DNA from: Euborellia annulipes
Lineage: Eukaryota > Arthropoda > Insecta > Dermaptera > Anisolabididae
Assembly: GCA_023213315.1 (NCBI GenBank)
Contig: JAKCPI010010606.1
Location: 1 to 64,000, forward strand
Direction of reading: 5' to 3'
DNA: 64,000 bases
In this document: positions 20,201-32,362 of the stretch, in pieces
Layout: the number at the start of each line of letters is the position of its first letter
How positions within the stretch are numbered: the stretch's first letter is position 1
The notes under the pieces: model-generated
What the model saw: the letters and a program-made list of their open reading frames with translations, nothing else
The model's database searches: none
What the model was told of the DNA's origin: nothing
Translations under genes and position numbers: made by a program

Positions 20201-21640
20201 TTAACATTTTGTTTCGTGGTGATATCCAGGCGTACATATATTTTTAAATATTAGCTAGTCCTCTCCAAAAAAAATTCATATTTACTCCCCTGATAGATTG
20301 TTAATTATTCATGTGGGATTAAATTTTCAAATTTATTATTAAGGTTATCTTATTTGGGGATATTTTAAATGGAAATGAATTAAAAAGTAAAGTTTTATTA
20401 AAAGAAATATAATACACCCACACACACACAAATTTTCAAATCGCCCATGGATATGTGTTTGTAAACAAATGTTGTACCCGTGCTAACAAACTTTAGTAAA
20501 GGATCTTGATGTACGGATATGTATTTGGCCCTGTACCATATCGAGAGCTTGAACTGTTTTGGCCTATCTGGAAAAGATTGCCGGCCTAGGGCCAAAGTCG
20601 CGATTTCGATCAAAGGGCAGCTGGCGAGCCTTTATTGCTAGTAAAGGGCAAGGGCAAGCCCTCTACCCCCACCCCCTCCACCACTCCTCTCATTTCTCCA
20701 ACACTCTCCTATTTCTCAAACTATACCATCACATTCTCCCTAATTTAGATATCGCCCCAGTGATACAAGCTCCAAACTTGTTCCCATTCATAACTTGGTT
20801 ATTATTGCCAGGAGGACTTGTTCCATTATTATTCACAATCCGGCTTATTTGTCCTTGGAGTCTTTTTGTTTGTTTGTTTATATTTATTCAGAAAGAAATA
20901 AATTATATTAATTAAAATTTAAATACTACGTTTATCAATTTTCTTTAATTTTTTTAAGCATAAAAAAAAACATTTATTTTTTTTTAATTTATTCTTTCGA
21001 TTAAATGAAATTCAACTTGCATGTTTAATATTTTCATGCATTAGTGTGAGTGAAAAGGAATTGGAATTATGAAAAATTTTGTTTAATCTCCTACAATATA
21101 TAAAAATTTGATTGGAAAGAAAAAATTAATAAATTTGTTTGACCACTAGTCAGTCTACTACTATTCAATAAAATAAAAAATATTTTAACAATGAATGTTA
21201 TTATATATTATTTATCATTTATAAAAGCAAAAAAATAACCAAATATAGGCTAATAGGGGATCTGATAATAGCGGCTGTTAGACTAGCCTGCCATCTTTTG
21301 CTAAAGTCCTGAACTATTTGACAGTTAATTTTTAAATGAATCATCCAAACTTACTCTAAATTTTTTCTTAATTATTAAGTGATTAATACTAATAATAAAT
21401 TCATTTTTAAATTAAAAAAAAAAAAATTAAAATTATTGTAACATTTTTGCTTGAAAACAAAAAATAATTTTTATTGTCATTAATAAAATTTTAACTTTCT
21501 GTTACAATAACCCCTTATGAAATTAATTCAGTAAAAAAACAGCATTGAAAAATTCCTTATAATAGTTTTTTTTTTTTTTTTTTTAGTACGTTTAAACGGT
21601 CACTCCTACTTCCCCTTAAGATAGAGAACTTTACGTCCAA
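20201..21640. other. No supported gene; 20415-20880 is more GC-balanced
   Basis: Between about 20415 and 20880 base composition is closer to balanced, and open frames of 71 (minus) and 118 (plus) codons overlap. Neither shows a recognisable domain, and proline-rich 'ccaccccctccacc' suggests low complexity. This could be an exon or an old repeat; the sequence does not decide. The rest is AT-rich with a T-run near 21566-21584. Confidence 0.4.
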
Positions 21641-21684
21641 TTTTTACATATGTTACAATTTATATACATGTATTGTCTTCCTGT

Positions 21685-21790
21685 AACCAACTCCGGGAAC
21701 CATAAACAAAGTTAAAAGACTGAAACGTCTCTATAAATTGTTGAAAAATCGGAGGCTTTTTGTCTTTGCCAGACATTTCCTCTTTCTCAA
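21685..21790 (+). mobile_element. Fragment related to hammerhead-like palindromic elements
   Basis: 'ccaactccgggaacc', 'gactgaaacgtctctataaa' and 'ttgttgaaaaatcggaggc' match parts of 5085-5222 and of the arms at 46598-47079 (which contain 'tgttgaaaatcggaggctt'). Only one half of an element is present. Confidence 0.55.
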
Positions 21791-23476
21791 ATTATGATCT
21801 TCTCAAATATAATAAATTATTTCTTACATACGTAGACGCTTTTGCCTTTTCGGTTAGCTTTATCCAATTGACATTTTTTTTTTAAATAACTTTAATTTAT
21901 TAAGTGCCTTTTAAATAAATTGTATCTAAAACTTGTCTTTTAAAAGTTTCAAGGGTCTAAAAAGACACCTTCAAGTATAACTTTCTCAACTAAGAATACC
22001 TCACAGTGTCATTGATTTATCTCTTATGCCGTTTCACTCTCTAATAATCTCTTCAGTAAAACATTAAAACAAAAACTGTTAGTTATTTTATTCATATAAA
22101 GGAGATATTTACAGTTTGTGGGGGACATATATTTTAATTTAAGGTTGCTCGGATCGTACCCCGTAAGTCATAATAGAATCTAAATTTTTTTTTTAATAAA
22201 ATGAAAAATTTGAATGCATAAATTCATTATTATAATTTAGTCGTGACCTATCATAGTTTATAATTGTATTAAGTTAATAATTTAATTACCAAAATAATAA
22301 TTGAATGACTTTTGACTCAAGTATTTCTTTGCATAATATAGATTTGGCAACATTACATTTATCAGCTGTTTATTTTAAATCTTAAAATCCTTCAATTTTA
22401 TTTCATTTAATATATAACAATGATTAAAGCAAATCAGTTTAAATACAATGAACAATTTGCAAGAAAAAATATCATAAAATTGAAAAAAAAATCTGACAGT
22501 GAGAAATATTTTATGCGACGTTGCCAGACTGGTCTGAGTCTCGGATTTGCCTACTGTCATTTTCGGAATTTTTTTGACTTTCTTGTTAATGTATCTTTAA
22601 AAGCCCTCAGCAGAAACTTTTGATTTTATGTTTAAAGTATTTCTCGGAAGTGAATTGATAAAATGTAAGTTTTTTGTTTTTGTATCTATTGCAGGAGTGG
22701 CTATATAATTCGAAATGTGTGCGTTTCGTCGACATTTCCCATAGACTACATGTTAAATTTCAATTTTTTAATTAATTACACGATAACCCTGCGTCAGATC
22801 TGCTTCAAAATTTTATTTTACACGTATGTGATAGTGATTAATAACATATTAAAAAATTAGCTTTTAATCTCATAAAGTGCTTTAAAATCGAACAACCTTA
22901 AAATATCCTTTTCATATTTTATATAGAAAAAATTTTATTTAGCCTATTTAAAATTTACTCTAAAATTTTAAATAACTTATTCGCTTAAAAAATAGATGTA
23001 TTTTCTCATTTGTGAAGTTTCGTGTCCTTTGGCTGACTTTCATTTAGTTTTCTGTGGTTCCCTGGGACTTGTGTCCTTATCACATGTGGTATTGTGATGT
23101 TATCAGGCAACCAAGGGCCCTCTTCCATCTCACACAGGCTTATCTCTGCTAGGAAGGGTCCATTTGAGGGCTGAAAGCAGCTCTCTTCCTTCATTACTCC
23201 CTCTCTCTTTCTCTCTTTCCTCATTATACCACTTTCCTGACCTCTAATTAAACCTTTCCTTATCCGTTCTCAGTTTATTAATAATTATAAAATACTTTTT
23301 TTTAATAATAAAATCTATAAAAATTTATATAGATAGATATTTCTTTTTTTTTTATTAATTACAACTCGAAACCATTGGCTTTAGTTAAAATACTTATAAT
23401 ATTTATGAATTATAAAAGGTTTAGTTTTCAATTAGAATGAGATGTATGGAAATATAAATTTATAAAATCATATAAT
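21791..23476. other. AT-rich stretch; unexplained balanced island 23010-23230
   Basis: No gene is supported. The island at about 23010-23230 has a 72-codon minus-strand frame and a pyrimidine-rich edge ('cattactccctctctcttt') that resembles a splice-acceptor tract if read on the plus strand. No homology was recognised, so it is left unnamed. Confidence 0.4.
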
Positions 23477-23660
23477 GCCCTTGACTTATGGCTCAGAGGT
23501 AGAGCATTAGCTTCTGGTGCCAAAGGTCAAGAGTTCGTTTCCCGTCCCAGGCGATACATTTTTTTCAATTGAAGTGGATACTAACCAATTGAAATAAATA
23601 GGAATGGGGTCTAAGTAGTCTCAGATGCCGAAAAAGACTTTAAATTAAAGAAAAAAAATT
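23477..23660 (+). mobile_element. tRNA-derived SINE, family S2 copy
   Basis: The head begins 'gcccttgact' with an A box 'tggctcagaggtagagca' and a B-box-like 'gagttcgtttcccg'. The tail includes 'accaattgaaataaatag', 'gtagtctcagatgccgaa' and 'aaagact', ending in A-rich sequence. The tail matches the SINE at 63533-63799. The A-box region resembles several tRNA genes, but the 3' acceptor strand does not pair. Confidence 0.8.
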
Positions 23661-23751
23661 TTTAATCTGCTGATATGTACTCTGCATGCCCAACTAGTGG
23701 ATCACAGTCCCCCATTTGAATTAGATAATTTGAGTTTCTCAAATTTAAATG

Positions 23752-23870
23752 TATTGCGGTCCAGTAGTAGGGCATGCTGAGTACATTTCGACAGATACCT
23801 GGTGCGACTTCCGGCTCTACCTACCTTTTTCGCCTGTTTGAATTAATAGATATTAAGTTATATGATTTTC
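23752..23870 (+). mobile_element. tRNA-derived SINE, family S1 copy
   Basis: 'ggtccagtagtagggcatgc', then a damaged B box 'ggtgcgacttccggc', then 'tttttcgcctgtttgaat' and 'aatagatattaag'. It lies about 90 bp downstream of the S2 copy. Confidence 0.8.
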
Positions 23871-24215
23871 ATTATTACTTTATGGACCAACACATGTATA
23901 TATAATTCTTTATAAATTTTGAATTGATAACATTTTACTTATCAAAATTCGTATTATCAAGAGATTTAACTAAGCACGAACTCTTTTCGAAACTTTGACA
24001 CTGCATGGAAGCTTTTTTAATTTTTTTTTTTATTTTGCTCATATTGGCTGCTTCTTCCTTTTATTAATTAAATTACGCAATAAAAAAAGGGCATCAAATA
24101 CAGAGACAACTTTTTTTTATTCAAATAGATTTGGAAAGGAGGATACTTATATTCCATCTTCTTTCATGTGCCAATAAACGTTATATCTATATATAATATG
24201 ACCACTAATTAATAA

Positions 24216-24267
<52 letters not shown>

Positions 24268-24526
24268 GTTCAGCGCAATTTAATAACTAATATATGACGA
24301 TTTAATAACTAAATTATTGAGTTTATTAGTCGCAGGTTCCGCCCTTAGGACCAATTTTGAAAGACCCCATAATTTTATTATATTTCCATACACGTATACA
24401 GTATATACGATTATAAACAATAATTAGCCCTCAATCGAATCATATACACATATTTTAAGCATTATTTTTTTTTTAAATCTTATACTTCAATCATATTATC
24501 TATTTTTTTAGATACTTGAAATTTAC

Positions 24527-24565
<39 letters not shown>

Positions 24566-24653
24566 ATATAAGGTATAAGATAATAAACCTACGTCATCGC
24601 ATTCTTTGAAATTTTATTTAATATTTTTGAATTGTTTTATTTTTAATAGTTTA
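23871..24653. other. AT-rich stretch with (TA)n tracts
   Basis: (TA)n runs at about 24222-24255 and 24530-24563, plus 'atgtatgtatgtatg' at 24254. No gene seen. Confidence 0.6.
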
Positions 24654-24766
24654 TGGCCCAATTGCACCGCCCGAGTTAAGTATGGCTTAAAAAAAATAAA
24701 AAACATGGCAACGTTGTATTTTCTGGTGATTTATTTTTAATTTAATAATTATATATATATATATAT

Positions 24767-24801
<35 letters not shown>

Positions 24802-25519
24802 TCCTCGAAAATAATAGTTCATATTGTTCACGTTTTTTTATAAGAAAAATTTAAATCGAATCAAAAAAGTGCTTAATTAATATTATATTATCAATATTGT
24901 TTTTTAGATTAAGTCATACTTAAGCTCCCGAAATCGAGGGCTATATTTTGGGCTAATATTTGGAGGTTAAGTCTGAAATTTAACACACTTTCGTTGTCAT
25001 CCGTTGCCGGAAACGTTCGTTGCTAAGATAACAAGTTCTCTGATTGAGGATAAAATAATGTTTCAAAACCCAAATGGCTTGAATACAGAGATGCCTGGAC
25101 CCCCAATATATATCTATTAATAAATGGACCCTGTTATGCATTAGTGTGTCAAGCGCCAAAATAATTAAAAATTAAGTTAAGCACGGAATATTGTTTCAAA
25201 TGCTATAATTAATAGTATTTTTTATGAAAAATGTCCTTAAAAAATTTATATTTAATGTTACTTTCACAATTGACAAAAAAAATTATATATAATCCAATCA
25301 AAACAAAAAACTTTAATGTTAATTTTCCCAAAACTCGGTAGGTGGCGATTGACACACTAATGCGTTACAGTGTCCAAATAACAGTATTGTTTGTCTGATA
25401 TAATTAAATTAAACTAAAAATAAAATAAATTAAAAATAAATATCACTAAAATTAACAACGTTGCCATGCTGTTTATTTTTTTTTAAACCATACTTAACTC
25501 GCGCGGTGCAATTGGGCAT
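24654..25519. mobile_element. MITE or inverted-repeat element, about 866 bp
   Basis: Inverted ends 'gcccaattgcaccgc', 'gagttaagtatgg' and 'atggcaacgtt' at 24656-24712 pair with their inverses at 25460-25519. Pairing extends into 'atttatttttaattta', so the arms are roughly 90-120 bp. The interior contains a (TA)n tract (24748-24800), a second inverted-repeat element (25126-25375), and no open frame of note. Confidence 0.75.
25126..25375. mobile_element. Nested 250-bp MITE
   Basis: 'ggaccctgttatgcatta' and 'gtgtgtcaagcgcc' at the left are inverted at the right as 'ggcgattgacacac' and 'taatgcgttacagtgtcc'. It lies within the 24654-25519 element. Just before it, 'gatgcctggaccc' echoes the S2 SINE tail, so a SINE piece may also be present. 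Confidence 0.8.
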
Positions 25520-25607
25520 ATTTTTATTTTGAGTAGTATGTATTGTTATTTCTGATTAAGAAATGGGAAAGTTGGGCAATTTCTTTATTTACTCAAAATT
25601 CTCTCTA

Positions 25608-25700
25608 TCGATTTTTAATTAAAATTCTAATATCAATTATTTTTTAGAGCTCTTTGTCTAATAGTTTAACATAAAGTTGTGTAATGTGAACACCAGTTTT
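25608..25700 (-). mobile_element. HPR fragment
   Basis: 'atcgatttttaattaaaat', 'atcaattattttttagagct' and, after a deletion, 'aaagttgtgtaatgtgaac' plus 'caccag' correspond to the middle and start-hairpin parts of HPR. Confidence 0.65.
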
Positions 25701-26789
25701 TTTTTTTATGGAGATTGCAAACGATATACAGAAATGATAAAATAATACATATTCCTAAAGGCTTTTCCAAAGGGAATTTTTTTTTCACAATATGCCCATT
25801 TATCTGCAAATTCAAAATAACCAACTCTCAGTACGTTTATAAATTGCTTCAAGAAGAGGACAATGTTTTACCCCTTTTTATCCTTCTCCATATTTATTCA
25901 TTAATATAGAACGCAGACTTATACATCACACACGTACTATTATAGTACATATTCACATAAACAAAATTTTCTAACAATGTACAAACCACAGAGACTAAAT
26001 TAAATATTAGCGATCTATTAAATTCAAATAAGCCAGTGAGGTATATAATTAATAAAATGTTTTGTTAAATAGGAAATTGGCAAATTCTGTTTTTATCTTT
26101 TTTTTTTTTGATATGACATATTAGCTGAGATATTAAATACTTAGCAAACTTAGTTCTTCCCTGTCCTGTTCATTTTATTAACATATCGATATTCTAAAAG
26201 TATATTTCAATATTTATCTCTTTAAAAAAAAAAAAATGAATCTGAAAATCTTAACAGCTTATTATTTAATTGAGTCAATTGAAGGTTCGCGCATTTAATA
26301 AGCTTAAATTTCATTTCCAATTTAATTGCTCAGAGATTTATTTTGACAAACTAACATAAAATTTCATCCCTTTATTAAATCCCATCTAGAGTCATATTTT
26401 AAATCCTTCATTTGCAATTTTCCTTTAAAAACATAAAAATGTCAATATTTTTTTTCTCTCTTAAATATCATTGTTATTAATTTCCCTTGATTAAAAAAAT
26501 AGTACAAAAATGATTTTTCATTATAAAATTTCTGAAAAACGCATTTTTGAGATTTAATCAAATTTCAATCAATTCAGATTAGGATTTGTGCTTGATGAAA
26601 ATTCTATATCAAATGTGAGTATAATTATTTATCAATTCTCATTAAAAATCTCCAAATTGAATATCTATTGATGGATGGATATCACATATTGGAAACAATT
26701 AATACTCTTATCAAATAAAGCTAAACATAGACAGTAGTTCGAATTAGAAATACATTTAATTTCATTTACCTATTTGTTTATACTTTAAC
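25701..26789. other. AT-rich stretch, no gene seen
   Basis: No repeat family or gene recognised. Confidence 0.5.
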
Positions 26790-27230
26790 ACTTTACTGAT
26801 GTACAATACTTTTTCAGTTTTTTCTGATTTTCTCAAAATTTGCTCAAACTATTTTGGTTAAAATTCATAAATCAATTATTTTTTACATTCTCTTTAAAAT
26901 GTATATTCTCATTTTGCTCTCAAAATTGTTTGAAGCACACTTTTTTCTTGTACAGTGAGCACCACAATTAAGTCCCCACCTGATAGCTTCAGCATTAAGT
27001 ATATGATATAGTATATGGTAAATGGTGTAATAATTTTAAATTTGAAAAGGTATAATAAAATTATCTGTACCAGATTTTACGTTTTACCTTTTCGGTCATT
27101 AAAATTATTTCACTATACACCATATACTTAAGGCTAAAGCTATCAGGTTGGGACTTAATTGTGGCGCTCACTGTACTCCATAGGAAATAATAGAAGAAAT
27201 ATAATTATTTTTTAAAAATAAGAGAAAGTA
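26790..27230 (-). mobile_element. HPR fragment split by a MITE
   Basis: The HPR body from 'tttactgatgtac' to 'gaagcacacttttttcttg' (26790-26952) is interrupted by the MITE at 26953-27173 and resumes with 'tactccataggaaa'. Removing the insert restores the consensus 'cttgtacttcataggaaag'. X-box and start hairpin are absent. Confidence 0.85.
26953..27173. mobile_element. MITE with CAGTGAGCGCCACAATTAAG ends, copy 1 (mariner-like, TA)
   Basis: The left end CAGTGAGCACCACAATTAAG and the inverted right end CTTAATTGTGGCGCTCACTG flank a 221-bp, almost fully palindromic element. TA at 26951-26952 and 27174-27175 is the target duplication expected of the Tc1/mariner superfamily. No transposase. It sits at the same TA of HPR as copy 2. 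Confidence 0.9.
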
Positions 27231-27316
27231 ATAACTGGATTGTTCGAGGTGATCAATTACACTTTTAAAAAATTTTACTGTAAATACCTTTTGCTGTTGC
27301 AAAATATAAAGTAAAC

Positions 27317-27686
27317 AAATTATTTGTTTTTAGCTAGAATTTATTTTTGCTATTGTTTCTGTACAGAATTACAGTTTCGGAGATTCGTCAGCTCCATCTT
27401 TAGACTGCAAAAAATCCCAAGATCCGTTTTTATTATTTCTTAGAAATGCTATATTATACGCTGAGTTTCAAAAAATCTCGACTATCTGATTGATCTTTTT
27501 GTTGTTAATATTTAAAACATTTATATATTTGTAAAAATATTTAGTTTTATTTTGCACATTGATTTAACATTTCTAAGAAATAATAAAATCATTGTAGTCT
27601 GAAGATAACTCCGAAGTATCTCCGAAACTGTAATTTTGTACAGAAAAACTCGCAAAAATAAATTCCAGTTAAAAACAAATAATTGT
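27317..27686. mobile_element. Palindromic element with hammerhead-like arms
   Basis: The left arm (27317-27415) and right arm (27590-27686) are inverted copies. On the minus strand the left arm has CTAAAGA, a GGAG...CTCC stem, and GAAACTGTA. On the plus strand the right arm has CTGAAGA ... CTCCGAAACTGTA. AC-T-GT after GAA could form a 2-bp stem III with A as the cleavage-site base. Stem I is weak. Confidence 0.65.
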
Positions 27687-27770
27687 TTTACTTCGCACCT
27701 TGCAACACCCAAAGGTATTTCGAGTAAACTTCCTTTTAAATTGATCATCTCGAATAAGTTATTTTCTAAA

Positions 27771-27857
27771 TATTTTAATAAGTCATACATTTTGAATTCT
27801 ATTGTACTTTCGGAAACTAGATATATGTGAACACTCAAAATCTGATGTGACAGTCTG
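27771..27857 (-). mobile_element. HPR fragment
   Basis: 'cattttgaattctattgtac', 'cggaaactagatatatgtg' and 'aaaatctgatgtgacag' match the region just inside the HPR start hairpin. Confidence 0.7.
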
Positions 27858-29241
27858 TACCTATTTATTTTTTTCTATGCCATCTCTCTTTAATATGGCT
27901 AGTACAAATTTTGGTTGATTATAAAATTAATACTAAAATTATTGAAATATCCAAATAATATTGAAAAGGCTCATTCATATCTCATTTGACCTTTACTTTT
28001 TATTCCAAGAGAGAATCAATATGCCCATTTTAGTGTACTAAAAACCCGTATTTTATTTTACAATTGTAAAATATCTCTCTCTCATTTTATTATAAATATA
28101 TGTAGGCTTATATTTCTCTTCATTATTACCGTGCCTCATTAAAAGCTCATTTTCTAATAAAATAAAACCAAGCCCATTTTTCTTGCAAGGCGTAACCCCA
28201 CCTAATCAAAATTAGCCAAGTACTTTTTCCAAACCGGACCAACGAGTTGTCGCTAAAAGTCCCTAATGAAATTTCCACTAAAAAGTTTGTGTTGTGTAAA
28301 AATACAAAAGACGAACGAACTCTCCGATACAATTTAGCAGATGGTGTTTTGTCAAAGAAACCCAAGGGGTGAGAGAAAGAGTCTTCGCTTCTCCCTCGAA
28401 CAGTTCAAAATAAACATAATAAATTAATTTCCAAATTTGTTTTCTGTTGTGAAATTTTTCAATTAATAAGCTATCTAGAAATTAATATCCATTCCATAAT
28501 TAATAGAATGAATATTTTTTTTTTTTTTTTGAATGCTCATTTATAATTAACATCAAATGAATTATTGGTATTTTATTCTTATCATATCTAGCGATCGTAA
28601 TTGAACAAAGATATTCAAACAAAAGAAAAAGTATTTATGTAAAAAAAGCATACTACAAATGGGGACTCGAAATAACAGATTAAAATATTAAGAGGTTATT
28701 CTGGAATAAAGAACAAAAAATTCAATAATTTGTTTTATTAGATATTCTTTCAAAACAAATAAATAACATACAATGTGATAATTTTTTTAAGCAATGGAAA
28801 AAAAAACTGAAAATTGATTAACAATATTCCTCTTCTAAGGGTTAATATTCCTTTAAAAAGCCATTCAAAACTGAATTTAATACGAACGTATTTTAAAAAA
28901 AATACAAAGTATTTGATGAATGATCATAATTCAATAGAAAACATTTTATTCAAATGATGAAACATTTAAATTCTCTAGTTTGAATTAATAAAATCTGATT
29001 ATATTTATTAATCTCTACTAATATGTAATAATTAGTTTTGAAAATATTTAATAATGACATATCAATTGAGCATAAAATTCACATTAACACTTATTATCAT
29101 AATTATAACGGGTTTGTCCCTCTCGGAATAAAATTAATTGCTATACTTTTAAGCGATCTTTTTTTTATATGTATATATCAAATATCACTACTTTCTGTAT
29201 CATAGACTACTTTCAACACCTACTTATTAGTACACCCTCTC
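27858..29241. other. AT-rich stretch, no gene seen
   Basis: A somewhat more complex patch at 28170-28390 has a 72-codon minus-strand frame without recognisable domain. Nothing else. Confidence 0.45.
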
Positions 29242-29360
29242 AGGTCTATTCTCTAAAAACCGGCGTTAAAATTTAAAATAAACAAATTAGGTGTCGAAAA
29301 AGTAATTTACCTTTTTTTTTGAAACCCAAACTTTCCCCCCCTCCCCTCTGCCCCCCGGGG

Positions 29361-29398
<38 letters not shown>

Positions 29399-29987
29399 TA
29401 AAAGAATCAGCGTTAAAAAATGCTATTCAAAATCACTTCCATGCCTCAAATAGCCATTCTGTAAACAAAAATTTAAAGCGTTAACATTTAATAAATAGTG
29501 TTAAAAATTAATGCCATGTCTAGGGGGTGCCTTTAATATTTTATCGTCGTGTTTAAAATAAAAATGGCGTCCTTAACCTAAAAAATAAAAATTAAGCTAT
29601 CAAAATCATATGATTTTGATAGCTTTGAAATAAAAGCAACTTGTTAACGTCGCTGTTAAAACTTTGTTTAGAGAATAGCACTTTTTTTACGCTGATTGTT
29701 TTTACATTACTTTTTAACACCCATTTGTTTATTTTAAATTTTAGTGTTAAAAATTAATGCCATTTATAGGGTGTGCCTTTAATATTTTAACGTCGTGTTT
29801 AAAATAAACATGGCGTCCTTTACCTAAAAAGTAAGGTTATGATTTTGATAGCTTTGAAATCAAAGCAACTTGTTATCGTCGCTGTTAAAACTTTGTTTAG
29901 AGAATAGCATTTTTTTAACGCTGATTGTTTTTACATTATTTTTTATTTTATTATAAATTTTAACGCCTGTTTTTAGAGAATAGACCT
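29242..29987. mobile_element. MITE with 'ggtctattctctaaaaac' ends, copy 2, expanded
   Basis: Same ends as 4687-5071, with AGGTCTATTCTCTAAAAAC at 29242 and its inverse ending at 29987. The copy is about twice as long because (a) an internal segment from 'taatgccatgtctaggggg' to 'cacccatttg' is tandemly duplicated with a period of about 240 bp (about 29500-29730 and 29745-29950), and (b) a C/G-rich low-complexity block sits at about 29310-29400. Confidence 0.8.
29366..29397. repeat. Poly-C run of about 32 bases
   Basis: A pure C-run preceded by 'ccccccggggcgggg'. It is out of keeping with the neighbouring DNA and disrupts the MITE. It may be a real homopolymer expansion or an assembly or consensus error. 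Confidence 0.9.
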
Positions 29988-31305
29988 ATCTATCTGTTTT
30001 TCTGTTTTTTTTTTTTTATTTTTGTAATAGGCACTTAAATATATATTTTTTCATATTTAAGCGTCGTCTCAAATTTTATTAGATGGAAGGGGCATACCTT
30101 TAGTATTTATTTTTGACTTTTTTATACCTCGAGGAAGTCTAAAATCTATTCAATTCATGGAATCCCAAATTAAATTAAGCTTTCCCTCCCCTTCAAAAGG
30201 AAGTTTTCTACCTTCTATACTTCTAATCTGTATTACTTATAATCACCCCCCTGCTCTGTAAAATACTCTACTGAATTTCAATTGGTTCCTAAGAGGTTAA
30301 GTTTCTAACTTACTAAAATGAAATTTTAAAAGGGTGTTCCCTACCCCTAATCATAGCCTACATTCATCCCCGATAAATTAACTGCATATTAAAAAAAAAA
30401 AAAAACATCAAATTCCGTCCAATAATAGAACTGAAAAAGCCTAAACCTTCCCACGCCAGATTTTTATTTTTGGAATATAGAATCCTTTTAGTCTCTCCTC
30501 TCCTCTCTAAATTATGAAATAATTTTATTAAACATCTCTTTTTTCTTTTTCTCATATTAAACTCAAAAAACATTTAATTAAGAAAATTAAATTTTAATTT
30601 ATTTAACAGGGTTAATTTACAAAGAACGACTTATTTATCTTCTGGTCGATATATCACAGCTTTGTATTTCGCGATAGAAATGTTGATTTTACTTGAAATA
30701 CAAGTTAGTTTTTATGTATTCTCAAATCAACAATAAGTATAAAATGATCAGTCGAAAAACGAGATCCCATAAGTGGGTATTTAAAAACTGCATTTTATTG
30801 TTGATCTCTCAGAAAGGCGCTGCGTATGTATTTCTGCTGGTATATTGCAAATCAATCGCATTCAACGAAGCATAATAAATCATATTTCAATCAGTATTAA
30901 AAGACATAAAGCAGATATTTATCAGAAATATGAATCCAGGAAACAGAGTAGACACATGGGAAATAGAAAACCGCACTTTTCATCATGAAGGTTTTACTTT
31001 TCTATACATTTGTATTTGTATTCATATTTTGACGAATCTCCACCTTTTGAAATTCATATAAAACATTTTCATTTTATCTTTTTTTTTTCTTTTTACATAA
31101 AACTTTAATAATATTTTTCTAATTATTATATTGACCGTGAAGCAGAAGCAGGCGCTTCAAGCCCCCCCTCGACAATGACATTGACGCTCTAAAGAACCCA
31201 AGAAAGAGTAGGGAAATTTATATTATATTCTTTCGATAGGTTGCCTGAAAAGATTTGATAGACATGAATGCAAATTAACGTTTAAAGTCTTTTCATTTAA
31301 AAAAA
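29988..31305. other. AT-rich stretch, no gene seen
   Basis: 'gggtgttccctacccctaat' near 30332 echoes the unique part of the composite element at about 8200 ('gttccctacccctaattc'), followed by similar 'cattcatccccgataaatt'. A diverged relative of that element's 3' region is therefore possible at 30330-30430, without its GACA tail. Confidence 0.4.
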
Positions 31306-32069
31306 TCTGGTGCAACTGATCGCACAGGAAACAAATTTCTCTTGCCTTTTGTAATAGAAAGTTGTGTTTTGTGCTTGTCCACCAGATTTTTTGAGTCGAC
31401 ATATATTTAGTTTCCGCCGATATAATTTTATTAGAATTCAAGAAGTAAAATTTATAAAGATAGAAAAATATTTATATTTTGTTACAATGCGAACCATTCC
31501 CCTATCTCTCCTATGAAGTACAGTGAGCGCCACAATTAAGTCCCCACCTGGGATCTACCTCTATATATCTAGTATACCATATAGTAAAATTATTTCATAT
31601 TTACCATATACTATATCATATACTCAAGGCTCTAGCTCACAGGTGGGGACTTAATTGTGGCGCTCACTGTACAACTGTAAAGTGGTTCAAACAATTTCAA
31701 GTGCGAAATGAGACATTTTAAAAAGCATCTAAAAAATAATTGATTTATGAATTTTAATCAAAATCTTTGGTGCAAATTTTGAGAAAATCAAAAATAAAAC
31801 TGAAAAAGTGAATAAAATATCTCAATAACGAAAAAAAGTACAAGTACTCTTTGGCCGATTTTGTTCAAAAACTTCATGTCACGTCCCAGTGGGGTACCTA
31901 GCTTAAATATCAAATTTCAATCTTGTAGCTTTTTTCCTTCTTGAGATATTTTGTTCACAGACTGAACACAGACTGAACATATTGTGGAAACCACTTTTTT
32001 GGACTCAGAGGTCCTCAAAACATGTACTTCCATCAAAATTTTGAGATCAAATTTTTGACATGAATCCAA
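31306..32069 (+). mobile_element. HPR element carrying a MITE, end hairpin lost
   Basis: The start hairpin (31308-31392), a damaged X-box ('gttacaatgcgaac', about 31481) and the body are interrupted by a MITE at 31521-31669. It continues through 'aacactgaacat' in place of the GACA tract to 'tttgacatgaatccaa', where similarity stops before the end hairpin. Confidence 0.88.
31521..31669. mobile_element. MITE with CAGTGAGCGCCACAATTAAG ends, copy 2
   Basis: 149 bp, with perfect ends CAGTGAGCGCCACAATTAAG and inverse, flanked by TA (31519-31520, 31670-31671). The interior is largely palindromic ('taccatata' / 'tatatggta') and differs in length from copy 1. Tc1/mariner-type non-autonomous element. 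Confidence 0.92.
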
Positions 32070-32310
32070 CCGGCATTAACTTACGCTAGGAACTTTCTGA
32101 ATATATTTTCATAGAATATTGAGTTATTTTGATGGCTACATCGGCCTATATATATATATATTAAACAAATAATCATTAATACGGAAATTCAAATTATTAT
32201 TATTTTTTTTTTTTGACAAAATTAATTAGATAAGAAGGCCTATGAACTGTATCAGGTATATTTTGACCTCTTAAGTAATTATAAAAACATAACCACATAA
32301 ACTCTAGGCG

Positions 32311-32356
32311 GTACTTACCTTTTTCGCCCGTTCGGATTAATAAATATTAGGTTAAA
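32311..32356 (+). mobile_element. S1 SINE 3' tail
   Basis: 'tacctttttcgcccgttcgg' and 'attaataaatattaggtt' match the S1 tail at 23830-23870. A 5'-truncated or deleted copy just before an HPR element. Confidence 0.7.
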
Positions 32357-32362
32357 TATTGT

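Noticed and set aside
20559..20915. 118-codon frame as a gene
   Set aside because: No domain is recognisable, the proline- and leucine-rich parts follow low-complexity DNA, and there is no supporting splice or context evidence.
24222..24800. AT-rich replication origin or matrix attachment region
   Set aside because: (TA)n tracts are common across the window; nothing specific supports such a role here.
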